Assembly (NCBI RefSeq): GCF_018199995.1
Contig: NZ_CP073578.1
Coordinates: 3,224,001-3,288,000, forward strand
Length of the DNA stretch: 64,000 nt
Reading direction: 5' to 3'
From: Photobacterium sp. GJ3
Lineage (GTDB): Bacteria > Pseudomonadota > Gammaproteobacteria > Enterobacterales > Vibrionaceae
In this document: positions 28,294 to 36,654 of the stretch, one piece after another
How the letters are laid out: each line of letters opens with the position of its first letter
How positions within the stretch are numbered: the first letter of the stretch is position 1
The notes under the pieces: model-generated
Told to the model about the DNA's origin: nothing
The model's input: only the letters and a program-made list of their open reading frames with translations
Database searches by the model: none
Program-made: the position numbers and the translations under genes

Positions 28294-29640
28294 TTATTCC
28301 TCGTCGCTAAAGAGTGCCTCAATAAATTCCTGAGCGGCAAACGGACGCAAATCTTCAATGCCTTCTCCGATACCAATGTAGCGGATGGGAATATTAAATT
28401 GATCTGCGATGGCGAAAATTACACCACCTTTTGCAGTGCCATCCAGCTTTGTCAGGGTAATACCAGACACTGGTGCCACTTCACTGAACAATTTAGCCTG
28501 ACTGATCGCATTCTGGCCCGTTCCGGCATCCACAGTCAGCATAATTTCGTGCGGCGCCTGTGGATCGATTTTCTGCATGACACGAACAATCTTGCGCAGC
28601 TCTTCCATCAGGTTGCCTTTGTTTTGCAGGCGGCCTGCGGTGTCCGCAATCACCACATCCACGTTCCGGGCTTTGGCCGATTCAATCGCATCGTAAATCA
28701 CCGATGCACTGTCCGCCCCGGTGTGCTGCGCCACAACCGGTACATTGTTGCGCTCGCCCCATACCTGCAGCTGCTCTACCGCTGCTGCACGGAAGGTATC
28801 GCCCGCAGCCAGCATCACAGAGTGACCCTGACTCTGGAACTGTTTGGCCAGCTTGCCAATCGTGGTGGTTTTCCCCACCCCGTTCACGCCAACCATCAGA
28901 ATGACATAAGGTTTGCGGCTGGTATCAATCACCAGTGGCTGCTCAACTTTTGCCAGCATGTCGCCCAGCTCATCTTTCAGCAAGCCATACAGGGCTTCAC
29001 CATCTTTCAGCTGTTTGCGGTCGGCTTTTTCCGTCAGGTTTTCAATAATTTTCAGCGTGGTATCCATGCCGACATCGGCCACCAGCAATTGCTCTTCCAG
29101 CTCTTCAAACAAATCATCGTCGATTTGTTTACCCCGGAAGAGTCCGAAGAAACCCGAACCCAGATTGTTTCGGGTTTTCTTCAGTCCTTTCATCAGCCGA
29201 CTGAAAAAGCCCTCACGCTGCGGTTTATCCTGCACAGCCGGTTCAGAGGATACCGGAACGACAGGCTCAGCCTGCGCTTTCTCAGGCGCTGCGTCTGTCA
29301 CCGCTTCGATGTTGACCTGTGATGCTTCAGAGTTTTCCTCGGCTTGATGCGACTGGGTTGCAGCTTCCACATCCAGATGGGCACTTTGCTCCGGGAGCTC
29401 AGGTTCAGCGTCATGCTTCGCCTGCACCTCTTCAGCAACGGTGTCGGATTGAAGGAGTTGCTCCGTCGCGGTATCAGACTCAGTCTGCGCTGCCTGCTGT
29501 TCGGTTTCATGCTGTTCGGAATCTGCAGGACTGGCGGCGTCCTGCTGCTGTGATTCTTTTTGCTGTGCCTGCGACTCGGTTTGCTCTTCAGCGCCAAACC
29601 CCAGCCATGAAAATAATCCGCGCTTCTTTTTTTCTGCCAT
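28294..29640 (-). CDS. ftsY: signal recognition particle receptor FtsY
   Basis: SRP GTPase that docks ribosome-nascent chain complexes at the membrane. The 448-aa protein has a long acidic, glutamine-rich A domain (about 15-140), then the NG domain: MVGVNGVGKTTTIGKLA (P-loop), AAGDTFRAAAVEQL, DTAGRLQNKGNLMEEL and TKLDGTAKGGV. The ATG at 29640 follows AGGA by seven bases; a TTG two codons upstream is weaker. First gene of ftsY-ftsE-ftsX, divergent from rsmD. Confidence 0.97.
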   Translation of the reverse strand: MAEKKKRGLFSWLGFGAEEQTESQAQQKESQQQDAASPADSEQHETEQQAAQTESDTATEQLLQSDTVAEEVQAKHDAEPELPEQSAHLDVEAATQSHQAEENSEASQVNIEAVTDAAPEKAQAEPVVPVSSEPAVQDKPQREGFFSRLMKGLKKTRNNLGSGFFGLFRGKQIDDDLFEELEEQLLVADVGMDTTLKIIENLTEKADRKQLKDGEALYGLLKDELGDMLAKVEQPLVIDTSRKPYVILMVGVNGVGKTTTIGKLAKQFQSQGHSVMLAAGDTFRAAAVEQLQVWGERNNVPVVAQHTGADSASVIYDAIESAKARNVDVVIADTAGRLQNKGNLMEELRKIVRVMQKIDPQAPHEIMLTVDAGTGQNAISQAKLFSEVAPVSGITLTKLDGTAKGGVIFAIADQFNIPIRYIGIGEGIEDLRPFAAQEFIEALFSDEE

Positions 29641-29788
29641 TGGCAAATCCTGGAAATTGATTGGTACAATTTGCGGCCTGAAAATAAATGGCCTGTTTAT
29701 CTTTGGGCTTGTGGTGCACCGTCAGGCACAAACACAAAGATAATCAGGCCCATGTATACTATCACTTTCTCTACGGTCGAAGAAATGT

Positions 29789-30394
29789 ATGACAAGACGT
29801 AAGACACAATCCGGACAAAAGCCTAACAAACCCAGTCCGGGAGGCTTTGTAAGAATTATCAGTGGCCGCTGGCGGGGACGAAAACTGCCCGTCCACGATG
29901 TCGCCGGGCTTCGTCCGACAACCGACCGGGTGAAAGAAACCGTCTTCAACTGGCTGGCCCCTGAGATCCACGGAGCGACCTGTCTGGATGTGTTCGCTGG
30001 CAGCGGCAGTCTGGGTCTGGAAGCCCTGTCACGTGGCGCCGGACAACTGACGCTGTTAGAACTGGATGCGCAGGCCGCCAATCAGCTGAAACGCAACCTG
30101 GACACGCTGGGTTCAGACAACACAATTTTGCATCAGACCGATTCTCTGGCGTATCTGGCAAAGCCCGGAACCGCGTATGATCTGGTCTTCATCGATCCGC
30201 CATTTCGCCGTGATCTGCTGCCGGAAGTCATCCGTCTGCTGGAAGAAAACGGCTGGCTGATGCCCCATGCCCTGATTTACCTGGAAGCCGAAAAAGAACT
30301 CGGTTCGCCAGACACTCCAACGCACTGGCAATTGCTGAAAGAAAAAACAGCAGGCCAGGTTTGCTACCGCCTGTATCAGAGAGAGAAACCATGA
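29789..30394 (+). CDS. rsmD: 16S rRNA (guanine(966)-N(2))-methyltransferase RsmD
   Basis: Methylates G966 in the 30S head late in ribosome assembly. The 201-aa protein has the SAM site LDVFAGSGSLGLEALSRGA (about 66-84) and the catalytic DPPF motif in VFIDPPFRRDLLPE. The basic N-terminus (MTRRKTQSGQKPNK) and GGFVRIISGRWRGRKL are typical. It is divergent from ftsY and overlaps yhhL by four bases (ATGA), as in the E. coli rsmD-yhhL pair. Confidence 0.95.
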   Translation: MTRRKTQSGQKPNKPSPGGFVRIISGRWRGRKLPVHDVAGLRPTTDRVKETVFNWLAPEIHGATCLDVFAGSGSLGLEALSRGAGQLTLLELDAQAANQLKRNLDTLGSDNTILHQTDSLAYLAKPGTAYDLVFIDPPFRRDLLPEVIRLLEENGWLMPHALIYLEAEKELGSPDTPTHWQLLKEKTAGQVCYRLYQREKP

Positions 30395-30657
30395 AAACGC
30401 TGATTTTACTTGCCAAGATTGCCATTGGCTTTGTCTGGGCCGTGTTACTGCTCAACCTGTTCCACCCTTTCCCCGGTGTTGCAGCCATTGCACTCTATAT
30501 CATGACCGCCTTTTTGCTGGCGATGCATGGCCTGCAAATGTTGATCTTTATTGGCGCATTTGGGGACAAGTTATCACTGAGCCGGTGGGAAAAGTGGTCC
30601 ATTCTGATCTTTGGTATCTTTGCGCTGCTGGATATTCGCCGCAAACATATGATGTAA
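30391..30657 (+). CDS. yhhL: DUF1145 family small membrane protein YhhL
   Basis: An 88-aa protein with three hydrophobic helices and the family segment NLFHPFPGVAAIALYIM. Function unknown. The ATG at 30391 overlaps the rsmD stop, so it is translated from the same message; an upstream in-frame codon at 30361 is not needed. A hairpin terminator follows at 30677. Confidence 0.87.
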   Translation: MKTLILLAKIAIGFVWAVLLLNLFHPFPGVAAIALYIMTAFLLAMHGLQMLIFIGAFGDKLSLSRWEKWSILIFGIFALLDIRRKHMM

Positions 30658-30676
30658 GACCATTGCAAAGATTTGA

Positions 30677-30700
30677 GGGTGCCGCCAGGCACCCTTTTTT
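30677..30700 (+). terminator. terminator after yhhL
   Basis: GGGTGCC and GGCACCC pair with a GCCA loop and are followed by six T residues. Confidence 0.9.
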
Positions 30701-30732
30701 GATGACTGCAGGGCGCGCGGCAGGCCATCGCT

Positions 30733-31053
30733 TCAGGCTGACTCAGGTTTGTCCGTGCTGCATTGCCAGCACCAGTCAAACTGCCCTTCATTCAATTCTC
30801 CGCAGGCCGGGCAGCGCCATGGGGTGAACCCACCCTGTTCGTAACCCATCACTAACTGGCTGGCTCTGGACACATCCTTCTCCTGCACCCAGAGCGCGAC
30901 CTGGACCACATCTGCAGGCAATTCACCTGCCGCAGCACTGAGATTCTCTCCGGTCAACCGGACATCAATGCCCGCGTGCTCCAGCATGCCTTTGACCAGG
31001 TGCGCTTCAAGTGCGTTACCTGCATGATAAATTTGCTGCCAGGGTGAGGTCAT
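30733..31053 (-). CDS. DUF2007-type protein with C-terminal zinc ribbon
   Basis: A 106-aa cytoplasmic protein. The first 70 residues match the DUF2007 (putative signal-transducing) fold: QIYHAGNALEAHLVKGMLEH and VALWVQEKDVSRA. The C-terminal 30 residues hold a zinc ribbon with CPACGELNEGQFDWCWQC. No characterised role. It follows the YhhN-like gene on the same strand by 24 bases and converges on yhhL. Confidence 0.8.
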   Translation of the reverse strand: MTSPWQQIYHAGNALEAHLVKGMLEHAGIDVRLTGENLSAAAGELPADVVQVALWVQEKDVSRASQLVMGYEQGGFTPWRCPACGELNEGQFDWCWQCSTDKPESA

Positions 31054-31077
31054 CAGACATTCCTTCTTCGACTCGTC

Positions 31078-31704
31078 TCAGCGGAGCAGCACGCTGATCA
31101 CCAGCAAAGCCTGAGACAGATAATAAGTCGTCATAATACCTCCCGTCGCCGCCGCAAACCTGCCCCGGAATCGATCCAGTGCAAGCAAGGTATCGGAGAT
31201 CAGAAAAATCAACGCACCTGCAAACGCAGCCAGTCCCGCGCCGGTTCTGGTGGTGAGCCAGTACTCTCCTGCTGCCCAGGTCATTTGCAGAATCACGGCA
31301 ATGTAAACCGCAACAGGCACTGCCAATCGACCCAGAGAGGGCAACAGCAGCAGATAAACGATAATGCCTGCGCCCCCCAGTAAAGCTGGCAGCCACCAGA
31401 CAATCGGTCCGGCAAGCTCTCCCCAGAAAGCTACAGAATAAATGACGTGTGCCAGCAGGAAACTCGCCAAACCAGCGACAAACCTGTCTTTCGGCAACAT
31501 CAGGCAGATGTCTCCCACCACAGAACACAGTAAACCGGCAATGATAAGCTTCTGATACAGATCGCTGGAGCCAAACTGGATGGTTGTTGCCAGCAGTAAG
31601 ACAATCGTCAGCGGTTTGAACAGATAAAATTGCCACTGAGGGCCACGATAGGCGGCATTAATATGCAGCAATGCAGAAAAAGAGACGGCTAACCAGACCC
31701 ACAT
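31078..31704 (-). CDS. YhhN/TMEM86 family membrane protein (lysoplasmalogenase-like)
   Basis: A 208-aa protein with about eight membrane helices. The family's conserved polar residues are visible in KPLTIVLLL, VVGDICLMLPKDRFVAGLASF and GALIFLISDTLLALDRF; the aspartates in GDI and SDTLLA are the likely catalytic sites. Some members hydrolyse lysoplasmalogens, but bacteria like this rarely make plasmalogens, so the substrate here is open. Forms a two-gene unit with the DUF2007 protein. Confidence 0.83.
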   Translation of the reverse strand: MWVWLAVSFSALLHINAAYRGPQWQFYLFKPLTIVLLLATTIQFGSSDLYQKLIIAGLLCSVVGDICLMLPKDRFVAGLASFLLAHVIYSVAFWGELAGPIVWWLPALLGGAGIIVYLLLLPSLGRLAVPVAVYIAVILQMTWAAGEYWLTTRTGAGLAAFAGALIFLISDTLLALDRFRGRFAAATGGIMTTYYLSQALLVISVLLR

Positions 31705-32517
31705 ACGTTCACCAGAGTTATCAAAGCAGTCACAGTGTAAAAACCCCCAGCGGATTGTCTAGCCCGGAGCCCTCAGAAATCCGGCCAATTCTCACCTCTG
31801 TGATCTATCACACTTTCATGTGACTTATTCTTAAAGGGCTTATTTTCTGTCAATGTGGCTCGTTTTATTCCTGAAAATGTGAGCCGCAGGCTGAAAAATG
31901 CTGTCATCATTACTTAGAAGCCGAAGTGAAGACCAAGTAGAGAAAAAACCGTTCCCATGCCCATAAAACCCTTCTGATTTATCGCAGCAACCCGAACACA
32001 ACAACCGATAAATCACAATAATAAACAACAAGTTAAACCAAAACTTACCCTCTGGAACCGTTCAACGTCGCTCGAATTAGATTTATCTAACAAAGTTACA
32101 ATCATGATGAGAATCATGACGTTTTCAGCCCTTTCAACAAGGCCATCACCGCCAAAAAGGCACACCCGAAGGAGAAAACAGTAATAAAATGACAGAAAAA
32201 AGTCAGATCCCACCACAGTATGGCTGTTAAGCCTTAAAAAACCTAACAAATGCATCAAGCTGAAATAAACAACACCCAAAAATAAATAAAAATAAAACAA
32301 AAACAATAAGATAAGTAACACCAACACGTTCAAATACAATCGTGTTTAATTTTTCATCACGTCATTTTTGGCAGACTTTCACCCTCAATCAGTAAAATTT
32401 ATGACAAGTAAAAGTAAATTTATCGCTAAATATCACACTCATGCTTTGATCAATAGATAAAAAAAGTGCTATTCTTTTTCCATCAACCCATCAGCAACAG
32501 CTTAGGAGCCTAATACC
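31705..32517. other. AT-rich intergenic region without a convincing gene
   Basis: About 800 bases, clearly more AT-rich than the flanks. TGTGATCTATCACA near 31799 resembles a CRP site but has a four-base spacer. A leftward frame at 32013-32339 is a run of Leu/Phe with no usable start region, and I do not accept it. The region may hold a small RNA or long leader for the small gene at 32518, but I see no firm signal. Confidence 0.4.
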
Positions 32518-32598
32518 ATGTTATCTTCATCCCAAAAACAAGGGCTTGTTATGATCGCCGTCGTCGCCGGTCTCATGTTGCTGCCTGTGCTTTATTAA
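32518..32598 (+). CDS. 26-aa single-helix membrane microprotein
   Basis: ATG TTA TCT ... TAT TAA encodes 26 residues: MLSSSQKQG, then the hydrophobic segment LVMIAVVAGLMLLPVL and a final Tyr. AGGAG lies nine bases before the ATG, a -10/-35-like AT-rich region precedes it, and a strong terminator follows 23 bases after the stop. A dedicated RBS and terminator around so short a frame argue for a real gene. A single-helix protein of this size often tunes a membrane complex; the partner is unknown. Confidence 0.6.
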   Translation: MLSSSQKQGLVMIAVVAGLMLLPVLY

Positions 32599-32620
32599 GC
32601 AAAAAATGAATTTCTAACAA

Positions 32621-32644
32621 AAAAGGGGCTGAAGCCCCTTTTTT
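32621..32644 (+). terminator. terminator after the 26-aa gene
   Basis: AAAAGGGGCT and AGCCCCTTTT pair over ten bases with a two-base tip and continue into T residues. Confidence 0.88.
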
Positions 32645-32671
32645 GTTTCCATCCCCCTCATCCAGCCTGCG

Positions 32672-33034
32672 CTATGGGTTGAATTTAATCTGATGCCAGT
32701 TCGTCGAATAGAACCACAGTGCGAGCGCGGTCATCCCGACCACCAGCAACACGGCGACAGCCCAGACTCGACGGGTACTTCTGGGTGTCAGTTCTTTTTC
32801 GCAATCACGGCAGGCTTTTCGGAAGCCCTGAACATTCAGTTCAAACCCCTCTTCATGGACCACCTTATTGCGCATCGTTGCAACATAACGCAGCGAAGGA
32901 ATGATTTCGTGTGGTAATCGCTCTTCACAACTGGTGATCAACTGGTGCAGACCTTTTCCTTCGGCGTGATAATGACGCTTCAGCAGATACTCAAGCCGCC
33001 GGCTCCGGCTCACCACTAACTCAATTTCTGTCAC
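32672..33034 (-). CDS. membrane-anchored protein with HEPN/DUF4145-like domain
   Basis: A 120-aa protein with a helical N-terminal part (about 1-75) and one C-terminal membrane helix (about 89-109, VWAVAVLLVVGMTALALWF). The segment MRNKVVHEEGFEL contains R-x4-H, the motif of HEPN-like domains seen in DUF4145 and some RNases. Whether it cleaves RNA is unknown; many HEPN domains only bind. The start is unclear: GTG at 33034 or the adjacent TTG at 33037, both after GGAG. It is divergent from yhhM. Confidence 0.6.
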   Translation of the reverse strand: MTEIELVVSRSRRLEYLLKRHYHAEGKGLHQLITSCEERLPHEIIPSLRYVATMRNKVVHEEGFELNVQGFRKACRDCEKELTPRSTRRVWAVAVLLVVGMTALALWFYSTNWHQIKFNP

Positions 33035-33202
33035 CAATGACTACTCCTACATTCGGCCATGTCGACCACACTTTCTTTTAACCTTACAGGCAGATCAGCA
33101 AGTTGCAAACCTGAACCCCGTTCGGTTCATATACAAACAAAAGGCCCATCACAGACATTCTTCCACAGTCTCCGCATAATGCCTGCCAAAAAGGAGAACG
33201 CG

Positions 33203-33532
33203 ATGACCCTCACCCCATTTCTGATCCTGGCTGTCCTGCTGTTGCTCGCGGTAGCCAGCTTCAGCCTGATTTACCGTCGGCATCTGGCGGGCACCAACGC
33301 CGTCGAGCGACAGTTAGTCGTACAAATCCTCGATAAACAAAGCATCACGCTAAGTGATGCCCAACCCGGGCAGGAGTCCGAAGCCTATTGGGTGTTCGTT
33401 CAGCCACTCAAAGGCGGACCCAAGCGTGAATTCCAGGTCGGTCCACATTATTTTCATGCCCTGACCCCCGGAGATCAGGGCACACTGACCTATCGCGGCC
33501 AGCAATTTCTGCATTTTGCGCTGAAACGCTGA
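33203..33532 (+). CDS. yhhM: DUF2500 family protein YhhM
   Basis: A 109-aa protein with an N-terminal membrane helix (about 4-22) and a soluble beta-rich domain, with AYWVFVQPLKGGPKREFQVG and QGTLTYRGQQFLHF typical of DUF2500. Function unknown. The ATG at 33203 has AGGAG six bases upstream; the longer open frame is not used. In E. coli yhhM lies with rsmD, yhhL and yhhN, and the same set is clustered here. Confidence 0.85.
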   Translation: MTLTPFLILAVLLLLAVASFSLIYRRHLAGTNAVERQLVVQILDKQSITLSDAQPGQESEAYWVFVQPLKGGPKREFQVGPHYFHALTPGDQGTLTYRGQQFLHFALKR

Positions 33533-33539
33533 AACGGCT

Positions 33540-34544
33540 TCAGGGCACCAGCCAGGCTGTGAAACGGCTGCGACTGAGTACCCAGCTCATCAGCAACGCC
33601 AGCCCGCCTGCAATCACCGTCCAGAACGGAATCATCACGGCCGGATGCATGGGATACCAATCAAATGCCCGCACCGGCCAGAGGAACAGCGGGTGCAACA
33701 AGTAAATCCCCAGACTGTACCGGCTCACGAAAGCCAGCCGGGACAGCGTCTGCTCTGCCAGCCGATCCGCCAGATACCGGCAAACGGCAAAAACCATTGC
33801 CGCAATCAGCACGGTATTGAGGGTTTTGTAGGACAGCCAGCGTCCCACCGTATATTCCCCTTGCGCAAAGCTGTCGCTGATGACCATGTAGTCCGTCAGA
33901 AGCAAAGCCGCGATCCCCAATGGCAGCAGCCAGCGACGGGTCGGACAGGAAAAACGAAGCATGGTGTAGCCCAGGAGTAAATAGCCACTGTAAAGCACCA
34001 GCTCAGCACTCCATGGGCCATCCATATGAAACAAGAACAAAGTGGTGAGTCCCATCCAGACCAGCGTCACCCCTTTCACAGCCGTGTCATCTGCCCGCTT
34101 CACCCACGCCTGAAAAAAAGGGATCACCAGATACAGCGGAATAAAGTAATAAAAGAAGCCCAAGTGGTAATAGGTTTCATGGACCGGCATCGCCACCAGC
34201 GTGGACAGCGCAAGCTCTGGCTGGAATCCGGATCCAGTCGCTCCTGAAAGCAACGCGTAAAGTACAGACCAGACGATAAAAGGAATCAGGACTTTGCCAA
34301 GGCGCCGGCGCAGGTAATAGTTCAAATCGAAGGGCCGCTGATCACTGAGCATCAGTGCGCCCGTGATCATGATAAAGACAGGTACAGCCCATCGGCTGAA
34401 GCTGTTGTAACTGACAGCCGTGATCCAGGCGTGGTCCGGGAGCACGCCCAGCATTTCCCGATAAGGACCAAGCACATGGATGACCACGACAGCGGTTGCA
34501 GCGACACAGCGTAATAAATCAATAAAGACGATCTTCTCTCTCAT
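33540..34544 (-). CDS. acyltransferase-3 family membrane protein
   Basis: A 334-aa polytopic protein of the OafA/WecH-type acyltransferase-3 family, which adds acetyl or other acyl groups to sugars of surface polymers. The N-terminal IVFIDLLRCVAATAVVVIHV carries the family's Arg and His, RWAVPVFIMITGALML the helix 2 signature, and YYHLGFFYYFIPLYLVIPFF the middle part. The ATG at 34544 directly follows GGAGAGGAGTGC. No polysaccharide genes adjoin it, so the acceptor cannot be guessed. Confidence 0.82.
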   Translation of the reverse strand: MREKIVFIDLLRCVAATAVVVIHVLGPYREMLGVLPDHAWITAVSYNSFSRWAVPVFIMITGALMLSDQRPFDLNYYLRRRLGKVLIPFIVWSVLYALLSGATGSGFQPELALSTLVAMPVHETYYHLGFFYYFIPLYLVIPFFQAWVKRADDTAVKGVTLVWMGLTTLFLFHMDGPWSAELVLYSGYLLLGYTMLRFSCPTRRWLLPLGIAALLLTDYMVISDSFAQGEYTVGRWLSYKTLNTVLIAAMVFAVCRYLADRLAEQTLSRLAFVSRYSLGIYLLHPLFLWPVRAFDWYPMHPAVMIPFWTVIAGGLALLMSWVLSRSRFTAWLVP

Positions 34545-34676
34545 GCACTCCTCTCCGAGTCCGGCTCCGGCCGCTCCATCCCGCATCGCTCTGTTTCCCA
34601 GCATAGTGCCAGACACTCATGCTCATGTTAATGAATTGCTAATTTGCATGGCGTTTTATTATGAACCCATCATTTC

Positions 34677-34692
34677 TGTGACTTCAGTCACA
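34677..34692. promoter_or_regulatory. CRP-binding site
   Basis: TGTGACTTCAGTCACA matches TGTGA-N6-TCACA perfectly. It lies between the divergent acyltransferase and abgT genes, about 290 bases before the abgT start, so it could act on either. The rest of the 430-base gap is AT-rich with no other clear signal. Confidence 0.65.
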
Positions 34693-34980
34693 TCAACATC
34701 CCGTTCTGAACACCTAACTTGCCCAGAGAAACAGCTATGAATGCCTGCACATTTGTCACAATTATTCAACAATAGGCATAATCATCAGCCTTTTGAGCCG
34801 CACATGACACCTTTATCAACATAAAAACCCATTAAAATTGCGGCAAACCAGACAATAAATACACAAATGAAATATTTAGACACATATTTATATTGTTTGA
34901 TGCATTAACAATAGCGTAACCTCCCGCCTCGACAAGATGCCCATTGACGGGTACACGACGTAAAAAAAATGGAGGTCGTG

Positions 34981-36576
34981 ATGCATTCAAGTGCTTCACA
35001 AAATCAAGTGAATACTAAAAAAACGCTGTTTACGCGTTTTCTCGACACGGTTGAGTGGCTGGGTAACCTGCTGCCACATCCAATTACCTTATTCGCACTT
35101 TTCAGCCTGGCAATCCTGATTGCTTCCGGTATCGCCGGTTACTTTGGTGTTTCTGTTGCCGACCCGCGTCCTGAAGGCGCACCAGGCCGTGCAGCAGATG
35201 GCCTGATCCATGTGGTCAGCCTGCTGAATGCGGAAGGCTTGCAGATGATTGTGGCCAATCTGGTGAAAAACTTTACCGGTTTCGCACCATTGGGCACAGT
35301 TCTGGTCGCCATGCTGGGCGTCGCGATTGCAGAACACTCTGGTTTACTTTCTGCTGCAATGCGTGGACTGGTGATGGGCGCATCCCGCCGGATGGTCACA
35401 CTGGTGGTGGTCTTTGCCGGTATCATTTCCAACACAGCTTCAGAACTGGGCTATGTGGTGCTGATCCCGCTGGCTGCGATGCTGTTCCACTCACTGGGAC
35501 GCCACCCGCTGGCCGGTCTGGCTGCAGCCTTTGCCGGTGTTTCCGGCGGTTACAGCGCCAACCTGCTGCTGGGTACCGTGGATCCTTTGCTGTCCGGTAT
35601 CACCCAGACGGCTGCACAGATGATCGATCCAACTTATGAAGTCGGTCCGGAAGTGAACTGGTACTTCATGTTTGCGTCGACATTTGCCATCACCATCATG
35701 GGCGCCTTCGTCACCGAGAAAATCGTCGAACCGAAACTGGGCACTTACAATGTGGAAGAAGCCAGCGACGATCTGAGCAAAGACAAGATGGGTAAACTGA
35801 CCGATCTGGAGAAGAAAGGTCTGAAAATCGCCGGTCTGGCCATGCTGGCCGTGTCTGCCCTGCTGGCACTGACCATCGTGCCTGAAAACGGTATTCTGCG
35901 TCATCCGGAAACCGGTCTGGTGTCTGGCTCACCGTTCCTGAAAGGGATCGTGGCCTTTATCTTTGTGTTCTTTGCCATTCCGGGCTTTGTGTTCGGTAAA
36001 GTGGTTGGCACCATGAAGACAGACCGCGATGTGATTGATGCCATGTCCAAATCCATGTCTTCGATGGGGATGTACATTGTACTGGTCTTCTTTGCGGCGC
36101 AATTTGTGGCTTTCTTCAAGTGGACCAACTTCGGTCAGGTCTTTGCCGTGGGCGGCGCAGACTTCCTGCAGTCCATTGGCCTGACTGGCCCAATGCTGTT
36201 CTTTGCCTTCATTCTGATGTGTGGCTTCATCAACCTGATGATCGGCTCTGCATCCGCGCAGTGGGCCGTGACCGCACCAATTTTCGTGCCGATGCTGATG
36301 CTGGTGGGTTATGCGCCGGAAACCATTCAGGCCGCTTACCGGATTGGAGATTCAGTCACCAACATCATCACGCCAATGATGAGCTACTTTGGGATGATCC
36401 TGGCCGTTGCTACCCGCTACCAGAAGAATCTGGGTCTGGGTACGCTGATCGCAACCATGCTGCCATACTCCATGGTGTTCGTTGTGGGCTGGAGTCTGAT
36501 GTTCTACGTCTGGGTTTTCGTACTGGGAATTCCGGTCGGCCCGGGTGCGGCAACTTACTACAACGTTGCTGGCTAA
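34981..36576 (+). CDS. abgT: AbgT-family transporter
   Basis: A 531-aa inner-membrane carrier of the p-aminobenzoyl-glutamate transporter family; members import this folate breakdown product or export sulfonamides. Landmarks are VEWLGNLLPHPITLFALF at the start, the re-entrant SASAQWAVTAPIFVPMLML and IGDSVTNIITPMMSYFGMIL. The ATG at 34981 follows GGAGG by five bases; a GTG/ATG-rich upstream extension of four codons is less likely. No abgA/abgB hydrolase genes are next to it. A CRP site upstream suggests catabolite control. Confidence 0.92.
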   Translation: MHSSASQNQVNTKKTLFTRFLDTVEWLGNLLPHPITLFALFSLAILIASGIAGYFGVSVADPRPEGAPGRAADGLIHVVSLLNAEGLQMIVANLVKNFTGFAPLGTVLVAMLGVAIAEHSGLLSAAMRGLVMGASRRMVTLVVVFAGIISNTASELGYVVLIPLAAMLFHSLGRHPLAGLAAAFAGVSGGYSANLLLGTVDPLLSGITQTAAQMIDPTYEVGPEVNWYFMFASTFAITIMGAFVTEKIVEPKLGTYNVEEASDDLSKDKMGKLTDLEKKGLKIAGLAMLAVSALLALTIVPENGILRHPETGLVSGSPFLKGIVAFIFVFFAIPGFVFGKVVGTMKTDRDVIDAMSKSMSSMGMYIVLVFFAAQFVAFFKWTNFGQVFAVGGADFLQSIGLTGPMLFFAFILMCGFINLMIGSASAQWAVTAPIFVPMLMLVGYAPETIQAAYRIGDSVTNIITPMMSYFGMILAVATRYQKNLGLGTLIATMLPYSMVFVVGWSLMFYVWVFVLGIPVGPGAATYYNVAG

Positions 36577-36593
36577 TCTCAGCCTCATTGATC

Positions 36594-36622
36594 ACAAACC
36601 GGGCAACAGCCCGGTTTGTTTT
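36594..36622. terminator. terminator between abgT and the EAL-HDOD gene
   Basis: ACAAACCGGGC and GCCCGGTTTGT pair over 11 bases with an AACA loop, then T residues. Confidence 0.9.
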
Positions 36623-36654
36623 TTCCTCTTTTGAGCCTTTCCACCGTGCATCCG

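Noticed and set aside
28399..29322. Rightward 307-codon frame opposite ftsY
   Set aside because: Antisense to the conserved SRP receptor; no RBS or family features.
31796..31815. CRP-like TGTGATCTATCACA
   Set aside because: The spacer is four bases instead of six, so it does not fit the CRP dimer; kept only as a note.
32013..32339. Leftward 108-codon frame rich in Leu and Phe
   Set aside because: It lies in AT-rich DNA, has no RBS, and its composition is what random AT-rich sequence gives; no family resemblance.
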